Assembly: GCA_018064245.1 (NCBI GenBank)
Contig: JAGHVO010000003.1
Span: 1 to 64,000 of the forward strand
From: Candidatus Colimorpha pelethequi
GTDB taxonomy: Bacteria > Bacteroidota > Bacteroidia > Bacteroidales > P3
Length of the DNA: 64,000 nucleotides
Direction: 5' to 3'
A program made the translations under genes and the position numbers. Below the pieces are notes generated by a model, which saw only the letters and a program-made list of their open reading frames with translations, did not search any database and was not told the DNA's origin. Positions 9,719 to 20,576 of the stretch are shown piece after piece. Within the stretch, counting starts at the first letter, position 1, and each line of letters starts with the position of its first letter.

Positions 9719-10177
9719 TTATTGTAGGGCTAACGAAACCAGGCCCTTGTTGCGGGTTGCTAACTGCAATGAATCGTTGACACCCAGTAGAATTGACGTT
9801 TCTTCACCGTTCCAGATGCTCGGTCTTTTGCCATAGATGATGCCTTCATTGTCGGAAAATGAATATGCCATTGTGTCGTTCCATTCTTCAACTTTATAAA
9901 TGTCTTTAATGATGATGTCGCCAGAATGCCAAATAGAACCACTGAATACTACTGTGGTGTCGGTGATGAAATCGAAGTGTAGGTAATATGAATTATGCCA
10001 TTCATTTTCGGTCCCCTGTTGTCCATACACATGATAACTTCCATTATAGGATTTCTCAAATAATGGATTGTGTTCAATTGCTTGAGGATCGTCGTTGGTG
10101 TATTCTTCTTTTTCGCTGCATGCGCAAAAGAATCCGACAGAGAGCATTGCTGCCCATAAAAACATTAGTTTTTTCAT
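9719..10177 (-). CDS. Hypothetical lipoprotein
   Basis: MKKLMFLWAAMLSVGFFCACSEKEE lipobox; no recognised domain. Confidence 0.7.
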   Translation of the reverse strand: MKKLMFLWAAMLSVGFFCACSEKEEYTNDDPQAIEHNPLFEKSYNGSYHVYGQQGTENEWHNSYYLHFDFITDTTVVFSGSIWHSGDIIIKDIYKVEEWNDTMAYSFSDNEGIIYGKRPSIWNGEETSILLGVNDSLQLATRNKGLVSLALQ

Positions 10178-10381
10178 AATAAAATTGATTTGATGGTTGA
10201 TGTTATATTATTTTTTTTACCAGTCGATGGGATGAATTTGGGACAGCGTATTTTTGGATTCTTTTTACTCAGATATGTCCCATAGCACATTGCAAAAATA
10301 CTTAAATTTTTTTTGATTTCTGTTTTTTTTTGAACAAATTGATTATTAATCATATATAATCGTAATATAAGCATATTTATG

Positions 10382-11281
10382 CTATTTGATTATCACGGTA
10401 TTCGACACGGGGCGTTCGCCTTGGTGGGTGAATTTTCCGTCGTCGCTGGGGTAGTTCACCACACCGTTTTCTTCCCATCCTTTGACGTAGAGTGTGGTGG
10501 AGCCGCCGCCGTCGAGGTTTATGGCGTTGACGCATCCCAGCCAGCGTAGCGTGGTGGCGAGTTCGTTGAGTGTCATGCCGGCACTTTCGCCCTTGAATCT
10601 GCCGTCAACGGTGATGAGCAGCACTGTTCCGTCTGCCTTGATGCCGAGCGCGGTACGATTATGTCGATTGGTCACAAAGGTGCGGTCTTTGCGCTGTGGC
10701 ACTGTGGTGCCTTTGTAGAGCAGCATAGGACCTGCGGTCATGATGTTGGCGTGCTTCAGGCTGTCTTCCCACAGACGGTTACTGTCGGGAACAATCAATA
10801 CGGGTCTGCCTTTTTGCAGAACGATGGTGGCGTATTGGTAGTATTTTCGGTGTATGGAGTCGGTGGCGCTGGGTGTGTTTTCGCCCAAAGCAGTTCCTTT
10901 GATGCGGAGGTAGCAGACGGGATTGCCTAAATCCATGTCGAAATAGGAGCCGTTGACTGCTGCCAAAGCGTCGTGGTGCTGCGCCTGTTGTGATACCGTG
11001 GTGAGGATGGTGTCGGCTGCAAAGAAGATTTTGCGTGGCGAGTTTGGTGGCAGTTCAATATAGCAGATGTTCTGGGGTGAAGCAAAGAGTGGCTGGAACT
11101 TGAATTGGTGGCGGTGCAGGATGAATCCGTCAAGGGTGTCGTTCTGCCATTCGGCGCGGGCAAAGGTGATGGAGTCGATGCGTGGGTCGCTCTTGACGAC
11201 GGCCTTGCGTTTGGGATGTCTTGTGGCGCCAATGCCTATCAATGTGGCGCAAAGCAGTAAAAGTATGAGAAAACGTTTCAT
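10382..11281 (-). CDS. Phosphodiester glycosidase (NAGPA-like) family protein
   Basis: AAVNGSYFDM, TALGIKADGTVLLITVDGR, LNELATTLRWLGCVNAINLDGGGSTTLYV. Confidence 0.9.
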   Translation of the reverse strand: MKRFLILLLLCATLIGIGATRHPKRKAVVKSDPRIDSITFARAEWQNDTLDGFILHRHQFKFQPLFASPQNICYIELPPNSPRKIFFAADTILTTVSQQAQHHDALAAVNGSYFDMDLGNPVCYLRIKGTALGENTPSATDSIHRKYYQYATIVLQKGRPVLIVPDSNRLWEDSLKHANIMTAGPMLLYKGTTVPQRKDRTFVTNRHNRTALGIKADGTVLLITVDGRFKGESAGMTLNELATTLRWLGCVNAINLDGGGSTTLYVKGWEENGVVNYPSDDGKFTHQGERPVSNTVIIK

Positions 11282-11318
11282 TTAGAATTGATTATTGACA
11301 ATTATAAGCATTTCCGCT

Positions 11319-12248
11319 TCATCCTTGACTTGAGAAGCGTTGTGCCACCTCTGCGGCATAGTTTTTGGAAATGGGAATTGGATCGACACCTGGTGTGTCG
11401 ATTTCGGCAAATACGCCGGAAGTGTCTTTCTGTAAGAGTTTTATGTGATGCAGGTTCACAAAATAGGATCGGTGCGTGCGGATTAGGCTGTTGGAGAGTC
11501 CTTCGATGGCTTTGAGTGTGTTGCGCAAGGCAAAGCGGACCAGTTTTCCGGAGTCTTCATAAAGAATGGTAACGTAGTTTCCTGCGGATTCAATGCTGAT
11601 GACGTGCTCGGCGGGCACGATAAGTCGGACATTCCCTTTTTCGTCGATGAATCGAATGACGTCGGGGCCGTCGGTTTGGTTGCTTTTCAGCATTACGATG
11701 GCTTTGTTGGCTTCGTGGAGTCGGATATCCTGCGCATGCCGTTCCACCAATATCCAATATATGAAATAGGGGTAGATGAGTATGCCTACCGATACTGCGA
11801 GGGTGCGCGGTAATATCTCGAAATAGACAACCTTGAAATAGAGCGCGAGAAATAGTGCCGAGAAGAGTCCCGAGATGATTACCTCGACGATTTGCCACAC
11901 GAGATATTCGAATTTCGTGATCATGTTGCGTCGTGTGAAGATGCAGAGCAAGGTTCGCGAAACTGCCACGCACACCAATACGATGGAGCTCAGAATGGGA
12001 ATGCAGAAGTCTTTGGAATTGTTCCAGGCTACGGTTGCGTTTTCGTCAATGCCAAAGGTGGGTGTATAGAGTATGAAAAACAAAAGGAAGAACAGCGCCA
12101 AGGCTATGATGAAGATGACGTTGCTTTTGAGCGAATAGATGGTTGAGGAGACTTTCTCTTTTGATGGGGAAAAACCATCGTTCGAAAGTTGTTGCTCCAT
12201 GCTTTGCTGGGGCGAGGATATATTGGGGTCTGGACTTTTGTTTGGCAT
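11319..12248 (-). CDS. Membrane-anchored LytTR family DNA-binding transcriptional regulator
   Basis: Several N-terminal TM segments; C-terminal VISIESAGNYVTILYEDSGKLVRFALRNTLKAIEGL...IRTHRSYFVNLHHI LytTR signature. Confidence 0.9.
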   Translation of the reverse strand: MPNKSPDPNISSPQQSMEQQLSNDGFSPSKEKVSSTIYSLKSNVIFIIALALFFLLFFILYTPTFGIDENATVAWNNSKDFCIPILSSIVLVCVAVSRTLLCIFTRRNMITKFEYLVWQIVEVIISGLFSALFLALYFKVVYFEILPRTLAVSVGILIYPYFIYWILVERHAQDIRLHEANKAIVMLKSNQTDGPDVIRFIDEKGNVRLIVPAEHVISIESAGNYVTILYEDSGKLVRFALRNTLKAIEGLSNSLIRTHRSYFVNLHHIKLLQKDTSGVFAEIDTPGVDPIPISKNYAAEVAQRFSSQG

Positions 12249-12270
12249 TTTGTGATTTATATCGGGTTTA

Positions 12271-15200
12271 TCATGGTTGAGTTTTCTCTGCCGGCTTTTT
12301 CTTGAACAGGTCTTTCCAATTGTTGAATTCGTGGGTAAGCTTGAGGCCTACGCCTTGGATGTATGGTAAATCCACGCGAGTGTAGTCGTTTGTGTTGCTG
12401 CGGTTGAAGGCGAAGAGGTGGAGCTTCGGATTGATTTTGTAGCCCAGCAGCACGTCGCCCACAAGGTTCGAGGTGGCCTCTCCTTCCACCAGCTCGCGCG
12501 ACTCGCCGCCGTAACCTAGCGAGGTCTCGAAATAGAACTTGTTCCATTCTTTGCGGATATCCACGTCATATTGTTCTCTCGTGAGTCCCGTGGCGGCTTT
12601 GTAACCAAAGTTGAAGTCCACGAAGTGCACGATGTTGCTTACCGTGTTGGCGAGTGTGTTTGCGGCGATGTTGTAGCCGCTTGCCAAGGCTGTTTCACCC
12701 AAATTTCCGTTGTCGAAGTTTTCGGTGACATTGCCGTTGTAGAATTGTCCCATCAGCAGCAGTGAGATGGTCTGGTTCATCATCTCTTGTTCGTTGCTGC
12801 GGTCAATGTAGGAGAAGATATCCTCGCTCAGCGTCTGGTCGGCGTTGGGCAGGCGGATGTCGAACTTCACTGTGGGGTTCTGCAATGTTCCCGAAAGCAT
12901 GATGACGTTTTCCACCATCACGCGCTGTTGCGCTGTTTCGTTGCTGGTGTAGCCTGTCAGCGATGAGGTGCTGATGCGTTGCGAATAGGCTGCGTTAATG
13001 TTGAAACGGACGTTTGAGAGCGATCCAGGAAAGACGATTTCACTGCCGGGGTCGATGGTGAAGTTGCGCGTTACCAACGAGAGCAAGTTGAGTTTGATGG
13101 ATCCGTTTTCAAGTTCGTAGTTTCCAACCACCGTCAGGTCTTTGCCGCCTGTGATTTGCAGGTCTCCGTTGCCCGAAGCGGTGAGGTTGATGCCTACTTG
13201 CGTGAAGTCCATTGGCATACGTAGCTTTACGTCGGGTGTCACGGTCACGTCCAATCCAAATTGCAGATGGCTGTTTTGATTGTTGTCTTGGCGTGTTTGG
13301 CGTTCTTTCCCATTTGTTGTCGCCTCGGAAAGGTCTATGGTCTGGATGTCTTCGGGCGACTCGAAATGTATGAAGCTTTGGGAGGCTATCTGTTTGTTCT
13401 GGTTCATGGGTACTACAACCTCGCTTCCTGCGTTGGTTCGTGCCGAGGCTGCAATTTGGATATTGTCTATGTCTCCGGTAATTTTGCCGTCGAGTGAGGC
13501 GTATAGCTTCCCGTAGAAATCATCTGCGCGTTCTTTGGCTCCCAACAACATAATGTTGTCGGAATGTGCGTCGAGATTGAACTTAAGCGCTTTGAGGTCG
13601 GCGTAGTTGATTGCGCCATTCAAGGTAAGGCGGTTCTTTTCGGGGTCGAGGATCTTGAAGTTGTTGAAGGTGAGTTTTTTGCCGTCAAATGCGATGCTGT
13701 CGTTGATGGCATATTCCACACCAGTGCGATCAACCAGCAGTTGACAGTCTTTCAGCTGCGCCTTTCCCGTGATGACGGGTTTTGAGGTCTTGCCTTTGAT
13801 GTTGAGTTTTCCACCCAGACGACCTTCGAAATGTGAGGAAAACGAACTCACAAGGGGTTCCAACGCCACCAACTCAAAGTCGTCGATTGTTACGTCGGCC
13901 GTCACTTCGCCTTGCTCCAACGATCCTTTTGCGGCGATGGGATGAAGCACTTTGCCAGCCTGCTCCAGCCGCGAAGCCACCAAGGCGGTTAGTTTTCCTT
14001 CGGCCTGGTCCCATGTTCCGGTCAGGTCGATTTTCCCTAATGGTTGTTGGTTGAGCGCACAACTGTCAATGTGTAGGTCGAGGTCGGCGCCGTGGAATGC
14101 TATCTTGCTGTCGTGGCTTTCCAGATGTGCCTCGCCGGTGCCGTTCAGCCATCCGTGGAGTTTCAGATTGTTTCCATGCAGGAAAAGCTGCGAGATGCTG
14201 TCGAAGGAGAAGTTGTCGAAGTCGATGCGCGCCCAGCCTTCTTTGTCGGCCTCCAACGTTGCGTTGAGCAGCAAGGTCTGCTCGTCGCCTTCAGCAAGGA
14301 AATCGGCCACAGAGAGCTCTCCATCGGCGAAAAAGATGCCTTCGGGACAGGTGATGTCCCAGCTGCTTTTGCCCATCTGGAAGTTCGACTGTGCCAGCGT
14401 TATACGGTTGCCCGATGTGTCGCTTGCCATGTGTAGGTGGAAAATGCCTTGGTTGTCGTGTTGCTCTCCGTTCCATTCAATGTTCAGAAATGAGTCGTCT
14501 CGACCGCAGAAGAGTATGGCTTGCAGATTTTCGAAAAGTGGTGCTCCATTGGTGGCGATGTTGTCCGATTCCAGATTGATTCGGTATTTGTCTCCCAAGG
14601 TGGCGGCGTTCATGTCCAGGCCTTGCAGGTGGATGCCGTTGAACTGCATCGAGTCGCTCCGTACCAGCAGTCGCATCGATTCGGTGAAATTGTAGCTTCC
14701 TTCAATAGTGGTGCCGTTGGCTATGGCTATTTCGGGGGCGAAGGTGCGAAGCAAATTCTCGCTGTTGCGCAAAGATACCGTGAAGTTGAATGACTCGTCG
14801 CAGATGTTTTCGTATTCTTCGGCCGTGGTCCGCTCTTGTCGGTTGTAGTATTCGGGCAAATATTGTGCTACGAAATGGTTGACAATCAATGGAAGGTCTT
14901 CATAGTCGAAATATCCGTCCATCGAACAGTCTAGCACATCGCTGTTCAATGTCAGATGTTTCCGACGTGCGTTTTCTTTCACGTTCATCGAAAGGTTCAT
15001 CAGCGACCCAGTCTTGTCGTCTAGCTTGAATCGTGTGTTTGAAAGGGCGAGGAATCCGTTGACTTCCATATCGCGAAGTCCGGTATTTTTGTGTTCCACG
15101 TCCAGTTTCTTGATGTTGAAATCGGTGCGCATTCTGGTGGAAACTACCGAGTTGTGTGGACTTTTGCCGCCTTCGATCAATTGGTCGAGATGACAGTTGT

Positions 15201-16794
15201 CCAAGGCCATGTCCAAGGAGCCTGCGTAGCCATTCTTCAAGTCGATGTTGCCTTTCAGGTTTAGCCCCACCAAGGAGTCTTGCACCTTCACCGCGGCTTC
15301 CACAATCTCGTTGCGCAGTGTGGCGTCCAGTTCTACGGCGTCTATCGTGTTGAATTCTTTGTTGTCGCCTTTCAGCGTGGCGATTGCGATGTTGTGCAGC
15401 TTTCCCGACGCCTTGACGTCGGCATCTTGCAGCGAAGTGCCTTTGCCGTTGATGTCTATCTCAAAGCCGCCTCGGTCAACGTACTCGTTGGGCAGCAACT
15501 TTGCCAACCCGAAGTTGGCGGATGCCATCACGCCTCCAAACTCTATCTGTTTGTCGGGGCGTTTCATCCAAAAGTCGCCTGTGATGTTGCCTACGTTGCT
15601 GTTCACATCCACCGCTGCCGTGCAGTCGTGAAACCCGCCATCCATCTGGGCGTTGATGTCCAGTGTTCCGAGTGTTTTGATGAGCGGTAGCACTTGCACA
15701 TCGTAGCGGTCGGGGTGCTTCACGGCGGCAAGGTCGTCGTAGGTGGTGTGCATTCCGGTGATTTTGGCTTTTATGGTGGTGCGGTCGATATGGGGCAATC
15801 CTACGATATGTCCGTTTAGGTGCAGATGTGTCTCATTGCCGAAGGCTATCTCCACCTCGTCGGCGTGGAGGTCGGAGATGGTGCCGTAGAATACGCCCTC
15901 CATCTCGATGCGTTCGTCCATTCCCCACAGTGTGGGCGCCCAATAGCCGGCATCGCTCATCGACAGCACCGTGCCGGGTTTCATTATAAGCGAATGCTTC
16001 ACCTTGTTGCAGTAGTCCTGCATCTCTTCCCAACCGTTGTATTTCAGCATCACGTCGCAGAGCATGTGGGTGCTGTCGGTGGTAAGTTCCATGTTGTCGA
16101 AGCGGATGTTTTGCTTGTTCACCTGTACGTCGCCGGAAAGGTCTTTCAAGTGCCAACCTGAGCATTCGTCGGCTTGGAAACGCACAAAACGACAGTCCAC
16201 GTCGCCTTCCACCACCTTGATGTTCTTGATCTTGGCCTTTATGTGTTCAAAATCCATGTGTTGGATGTTCACGCCATTGGCGTAGCGGTCGTAAGAGTGG
16301 CCTTTTAGGTCTTGTTTGTAATGTACGTCGCTCAATATCAATTCCTTTGCATCTACAACAAACGGGGCCTTTGGTTTTGTGCTTTCTTTTGATTCGGTGC
16401 GGAAGGCGTCGATGATGTAGTATAGGTTGATTTGTCCGCAGATATCGCTGAAACCCAAGTGATAGTAGGTGTTCTTTATTTGTACTTTGCTGAATTTTAG
16501 ATGGTTGTCTTTGAACGGAAATTCCGTAAACCAGCAACCTATGTAGCCTGCATTGGTGATGCTGTCTCCTTCGGGATTTACTAGTAACACGTTGCGCAAC
16601 ACCACATGCCCTAACGGGTTGATGTGCAAGGATCCGATTTCCACCGTGCCGCCACTCTTGTTGGATACATATCGCCCTGCCAATGCTCCTAGGTACGACT
16701 GCACGAAGGAAAAGTTGCAGAGCGCAATCAGGATGTAGAGTCCCAACAGCGTGCCGCACAATATCTTCCCTGTTATTTTGAGTCCTTTTTTCAA
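12271..16794 (-). CDS. tamB: Translocation/assembly module TamB domain protein (DUF490 family)
   Basis: 1507 aa AsmA/TamB-like; C-terminal GNYELENGSIKLNLLSLVTRNFTIDPGSEIVFPGSLSNVRFNINAAY. Confidence 0.9.
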   Translation of the reverse strand: MKKGLKITGKILCGTLLGLYILIALCNFSFVQSYLGALAGRYVSNKSGGTVEIGSLHINPLGHVVLRNVLLVNPEGDSITNAGYIGCWFTEFPFKDNHLKFSKVQIKNTYYHLGFSDICGQINLYYIIDAFRTESKESTKPKAPFVVDAKELILSDVHYKQDLKGHSYDRYANGVNIQHMDFEHIKAKIKNIKVVEGDVDCRFVRFQADECSGWHLKDLSGDVQVNKQNIRFDNMELTTDSTHMLCDVMLKYNGWEEMQDYCNKVKHSLIMKPGTVLSMSDAGYWAPTLWGMDERIEMEGVFYGTISDLHADEVEIAFGNETHLHLNGHIVGLPHIDRTTIKAKITGMHTTYDDLAAVKHPDRYDVQVLPLIKTLGTLDINAQMDGGFHDCTAAVDVNSNVGNITGDFWMKRPDKQIEFGGVMASANFGLAKLLPNEYVDRGGFEIDINGKGTSLQDADVKASGKLHNIAIATLKGDNKEFNTIDAVELDATLRNEIVEAAVKVQDSLVGLNLKGNIDLKNGYAGSLDMALDNCHLDQLIEGGKSPHNSVVSTRMRTDFNIKKLDVEHKNTGLRDMEVNGFLALSNTRFKLDDKTGSLMNLSMNVKENARRKHLTLNSDVLDCSMDGYFDYEDLPLIVNHFVAQYLPEYYNRQERTTAEEYENICDESFNFTVSLRNSENLLRTFAPEIAIANGTTIEGSYNFTESMRLLVRSDSMQFNGIHLQGLDMNAATLGDKYRINLESDNIATNGAPLFENLQAILFCGRDDSFLNIEWNGEQHDNQGIFHLHMASDTSGNRITLAQSNFQMGKSSWDITCPEGIFFADGELSVADFLAEGDEQTLLLNATLEADKEGWARIDFDNFSFDSISQLFLHGNNLKLHGWLNGTGEAHLESHDSKIAFHGADLDLHIDSCALNQQPLGKIDLTGTWDQAEGKLTALVASRLEQAGKVLHPIAAKGSLEQGEVTADVTIDDFELVALEPLVSSFSSHFEGRLGGKLNIKGKTSKPVITGKAQLKDCQLLVDRTGVEYAINDSIAFDGKKLTFNNFKILDPEKNRLTLNGAINYADLKALKFNLDAHSDNIMLLGAKERADDFYGKLYASLDGKITGDIDNIQIAASARTNAGSEVVVPMNQNKQIASQSFIHFESPEDIQTIDLSEATTNGKERQTRQDNNQNSHLQFGLDVTVTPDVKLRMPMDFTQVGINLTASGNGDLQITGGKDLTVVGNYELENGSIKLNLLSLVTRNFTIDPGSEIVFPGSLSNVRFNINAAYSQRISTSSLTGYTSNETAQQRVMVENVIMLSGTLQNPTVKFDIRLPNADQTLSEDIFSYIDRSNEQEMMNQTISLLLMGQFYNGNVTENFDNGNLGETALASGYNIAANTLANTVSNIVHFVDFNFGYKAATGLTREQYDVDIRKEWNKFYFETSLGYGGESRELVEGEATSNLVGDVLLGYKINPKLHLFAFNRSNTNDYTRVDLPYIQGVGLKLTHEFNNWKDLFKKKPAEKTQP

Positions 16795-16954
16795 TTCAAA
16801 ATAGGCTATTACACAATATAACCTAATCTAAATAACAAGAAAAATCGTTTTTTATTATGTATTTATTATAAATTGCAGAAATTCCCATTTATCCTAATCC
16901 CCAATCACTATTCGCCAGTCACTCTTCACTAATCACTATGTCAATTAATTTTCG

Positions 16955-16962
16955 TACCTTTG
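16955..16962 (+). promoter_or_regulatory. Putative -7 element TACCTTTG upstream of ispE
   Basis: TAnnTTTG; part of a 37-nt segment repeated at 21652-21688. Confidence 0.55.
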
Positions 16963-17035
16963 TCCCCACTTTTGACCTTGACCTTAACTCTTAACTGACT
17001 TTAAACTCTAAACTAAACAATTCTCAATTTGATAA

Positions 17036-17884
17036 ATGCTTTCTTTTCCCAATTGCAAAATCAATCTCGGACTTCATGTCGTTTCCAAGCGTCCCGACGG
17101 CTACCACAACCTCGAAACTCTTTTTCTGCCCGTTCCTTTGACCGACGAGCTGGAAATCAACATCTCCGAAATCAATAGCTTCTCCCAGGATGGCATCCCC
17201 ATCGCTGGCGCTCCACACGACAATCTTTGCGTTAAGGCTTATAAGATTTTGCGTGAAAATTTCCCTAATCAGGTGGGCAATGTCGCTATTCATTTGAAAA
17301 AGAACATCCCCTTCGGCGCTGGCTTGGGTGGTGGCTCCGCCGATGCGGTTTTCACACTTAAGATGCTCAACGAACTCTTTTCGTTGCAGTTGTCCTCCGT
17401 TCAATTGCGTACTTTTGCAGCCCGTCTCGGCGCCGACTGTCCCTTTTTTATCGACAATCAGCCGGCTTATGCTACGGGTATTGGTGACCTCTTGGAACCG
17501 TTTCCGGTCAATCTTTCGGGTTACACGCTTTTGCTCGTCAAGCCGCAGGATGCAGTGAGCACTAAGGAGGCCTATTCGGGCATAGTACCACGCGACAAGC
17601 GCACCGACATCAGTCCAGTGGATTTGAAAGCGGCGCTAAGTCAGCCTGTTGATAGCTGGAAAGAAAAGGTTGTCAATGATTTTGAGGGTTCTGTATTCCC
17701 AGCTCATCCCGCTATTGCCGCCATCAAGCAACAACTATACGATTGTGGCGCAACATACGCCGCCATGTCGGGCAGTGGCTCTACGGTTTTTGGCCTCTTT
17801 AACTGCAAGAACGAATCCTCACTTACTAAAGCGAAATCTGCCTTTGCCGATACCGACTATTTTATTTATTGCTCAAAGTGTTGA
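17036..17884 (+). CDS. ispE: 4-diphosphocytidyl-2-C-methyl-D-erythritol kinase
   Basis: FPNCKINLGLHVVSKRPDGYHNLETLF; IPFGAGLGGGSADA; AAMSGSGSTVFGLF (GHMP kinase). Confidence 0.96.
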   Translation: MLSFPNCKINLGLHVVSKRPDGYHNLETLFLPVPLTDELEINISEINSFSQDGIPIAGAPHDNLCVKAYKILRENFPNQVGNVAIHLKKNIPFGAGLGGGSADAVFTLKMLNELFSLQLSSVQLRTFAARLGADCPFFIDNQPAYATGIGDLLEPFPVNLSGYTLLLVKPQDAVSTKEAYSGIVPRDKRTDISPVDLKAALSQPVDSWKEKVVNDFEGSVFPAHPAIAAIKQQLYDCGATYAAMSGSGSTVFGLFNCKNESSLTKAKSAFADTDYFIYCSKC

Positions 17885-18140
17885 TTTATAGTGGTTAACG
17901 TGAATATTCTGCACGGCTAAAATTTTGTTTTGTATTGGTTTAAGTCTGGATTGTTTTTCCCCATTCTCGGTGCTACAACTCTTTGCAAGCTATTTTCGGT
18001 ATTATGCTTTTGTTTATCACACAAAAAATTAAGTAAATTTAACTGAATGCTTATTATTTTGAAATACTGCAAATTACTGAAAATTAATTAGTTGTATTTT
18101 AACAGTTTAATTTATTGTAATTCAATATATTACAACAATC

Positions 18141-18184
18141 TTTCGGTGATCCTTCGGTGATCCTTCGGTGATCCTTCGATGAAC
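18141..18184. repeat. 11-bp tandem repeat (CTTCGGTGATC), 4 units
   Basis: TTTCGGTGATC / CTTCGGTGATC / CTTCGGTGATC / CTTCGATGAAC in an A+T-rich noncoding stretch. Confidence 0.9.
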
Positions 18185-18477
18185 TCGATTTAAAATATTG
18201 TAAATCAACAACTTGTGTAATTTTCAAAATTATTGTAAAATATTATAAACCAATGTATTACAACTTTTGTCCAAAAATTTTAAGAATTTTTAAGTTAAAA
18301 CCGCCTCGACGCCGACACTTGGTTAAAATTTATAAAAATTAAGATTTTGGATGACGCTTTAACTGTCCGAAAATCGTTCTCGTGACAATGCGGACATTCG
18401 GTTTATGAGGTCAACAAGGTCGGGTCATAATATTTTGCATCGAAGTATTTTAGGCGATTGTCTTTGGAATTTCTATA

Positions 18478-18972
18478 TTATAGTTCGTTTTTGCGAAAAA
18501 TACCTTTTTTGTTTACTTGTATAATACGGGATTGGATAGTCCTTTCCCCGTCTGGACCATTGATGACTCTAACATCAGGAACGATTGGCAATAAACCTCG
18601 ACATTCTGCTTCAACTAGATACTCTCCATTCCTCCTGATTATACTCACATTTGTAAAAAGAAAATCCACGGTGTCACCATGACGAATAGGCGACTCTATT
18701 GTGAAAAACTGGTCTGTATGCTTTTTGATTTTCTCCAAGTCTTCAATAAAGAAATATTTGCATTTGAGCCGGTTGACTCTAAATGGAAGAGTCTGCTGTA
18801 CGTCATGAGGATGGTAAGCGATACAAAAATAAACCCTTCTGCTGTTTTTCCCGCTATCGCTAATATGTGTCACAAACTCCTCTATTGCAAAAGACAAATC
18901 TTCGTTGGATTGGGCATGTATGCCAGACACAGCCCAACAAATCAAAACAAATATCAAAACAGATCGTTTCAT
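18478..18972 (-). CDS. Hypothetical secreted protein
   Basis: Start reassigned to MKRSVLIFVLICWAVSGIHAQ (signal peptide); no recognised domain. Confidence 0.6.
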   Translation of the reverse strand: MKRSVLIFVLICWAVSGIHAQSNEDLSFAIEEFVTHISDSGKNSRRVYFCIAYHPHDVQQTLPFRVNRLKCKYFFIEDLEKIKKHTDQFFTIESPIRHGDTVDFLFTNVSIIRRNGEYLVEAECRGLLPIVPDVRVINGPDGERTIQSRIIQVNKKGIFRKNEL

Positions 18973-19409
18973 TTCCCTATAGCTATAAAAGTTCACTGTT
19001 CTTGTCAACATTCCCTTTCTTGTGCTTCAATTTATTTCAGTGGTCCCTAACTTTATGGCGTTATCGGTCCGATTTTTCATTGTGAATGGCGTCGCCGAAA
19101 ATGGTTCACTGGATTGGGGTAAAAAAGAGCCCATAGCGTGAAAGATATCACTTTGCAAAGATAGTGATTTTTTCGAAGTCGTTTTGAATTGCTTCGAGAT
19201 TTTATGGTTAATTTTAATGTCTATTCTCTCTATCGTTAAGCGAAGAATAGAGGACTATTCAAAAAGTGCAAATACACTTGGACTTTTGAGGAAAATTTGT
19301 ATTTTTGCACACAAAGTCATTAGGCTATAAAATCGAAAAATAGTGACACAAATTGTTGCAATTTATTGACTATTTATGTTATAGAGTTGCACTATCGCAT
19401 TTTGTGAAA

Positions 19410-19916
19410 ATGGATTGGATTCGGGAAATAAATAAGATATTTAAATTGCTGTCTTGCTTGGCGATTGTATTTGCTTTCGTTTCGTGTGCGAGCATGAAAT
19501 CAAAGAAGTTTTCTGGTAAATGTGTGCTAAGAAGTAGCGAAACGGAGTTTTTTACCTATGAGGGTGATGCCATTGTTCATGGGTATAAATTGGGAGAAGT
19601 GCCAATGGAAGCATGTTTGCAGTGTGGGAAACTGAGCGGAAACAAAATCCGTTTGCAGGGCGTCGTAAAGGATGGCAAAACCGATGAACCGATGCCGTAT
19701 TTTTGCATTTATGAGATTGAAAGGAATGACGCGGATTATAAAATAGTGCGAACGCTTGTGGCAGGAGGCAAGCATTCTCGTGTGGATTGCGTTGTGGTTT
19801 TTGATGAAAGTAAGTTGTATGCATTGACGGAGGTTGGATATCGCCCAATCCTTTTTCGGGTGCAATTTCCAAAAGATGGAAATGATTCCACGCCGTTGCT
19901 GATACCGCTACAGTAA
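19410..19916 (+). CDS. Hypothetical lipoprotein-like protein
   Basis: Start reassigned to MDWIREINKIFKLLSCLAIVFAFVSCASMKSKKF (lipobox-like); C-terminal DCVVVFDESKLYALTEVGYRPILFRV. Confidence 0.6.
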   Translation: MDWIREINKIFKLLSCLAIVFAFVSCASMKSKKFSGKCVLRSSETEFFTYEGDAIVHGYKLGEVPMEACLQCGKLSGNKIRLQGVVKDGKTDEPMPYFCIYEIERNDADYKIVRTLVAGGKHSRVDCVVVFDESKLYALTEVGYRPILFRVQFPKDGNDSTPLLIPLQ

Positions 19917-19993
19917 TAGGGATAGTTGAAAAGATTTTCAAACTTTAATTATCTGCACATCTGAATATCTCATCATCTGAACATCTAAAAAAT

Positions 19994-20506
19994 ATGAAAA
20001 AGATCGCTTTATTACTTGTTTTGTCGCTTTGCGCTTTTGCGGCTTGCGAAAAGGAGGAGGAAACTCCCAATGGTAACAACAACCCCGACAATCCTCCTGC
20101 ACCGAATGAGGAACTTTTGCGCTTTGTGGGTTCCTACAACTTGAATGTAGATAAGCTTGCGGTGTATGTTAATGGCGAGCAATCGGAGTCTTCGCCCGAA
20201 TCGTTTACGGGTTCCATCACCATCGAACCTTCTGAAACGTCGGAGGACTCGTTGATTGTCAAGGGCAGTTTCGTAATGTCGGGAACGTCGTTGGAGGTCT
20301 ATAACACTCGTGCGGCTCTTGACGATAATGGCTCTTTGCAGCTGGATGCCAACCAACTCACGGTGCCGTCGGGAATGCTTGTCACGATGGAACACGATCC
20401 AATCGGCTTCGACCCGCAGCAGTTGATATGGAATTCTTCCATGTCGATGGACTATGGCGCTACATACCACATCGTCTATGAGTTGCAGAACACTGCGACG
20501 AAATAG
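19994..20506 (+). CDS. Hypothetical lipoprotein
   Basis: MKKIALLLVLSLCAFAACEKEEE lipobox. Confidence 0.7.
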   Translation: MKKIALLLVLSLCAFAACEKEEETPNGNNNPDNPPAPNEELLRFVGSYNLNVDKLAVYVNGEQSESSPESFTGSITIEPSETSEDSLIVKGSFVMSGTSLEVYNTRAALDDNGSLQLDANQLTVPSGMLVTMEHDPIGFDPQQLIWNSSMSMDYGATYHIVYELQNTATK

Positions 20507-20576
20507 TTCAGTATTAGATTGCCTAGCCGCTGTTTACTGTTCACAGATTACCGTTCACAGTTCACAGCTCACCGAG

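Noticed and set aside
12571-16738. Many 60-250-aa plus-strand ORFs opposite tamB
   Set aside because: Shadow ORFs on the antisense strand of a 1507-aa conserved protein.
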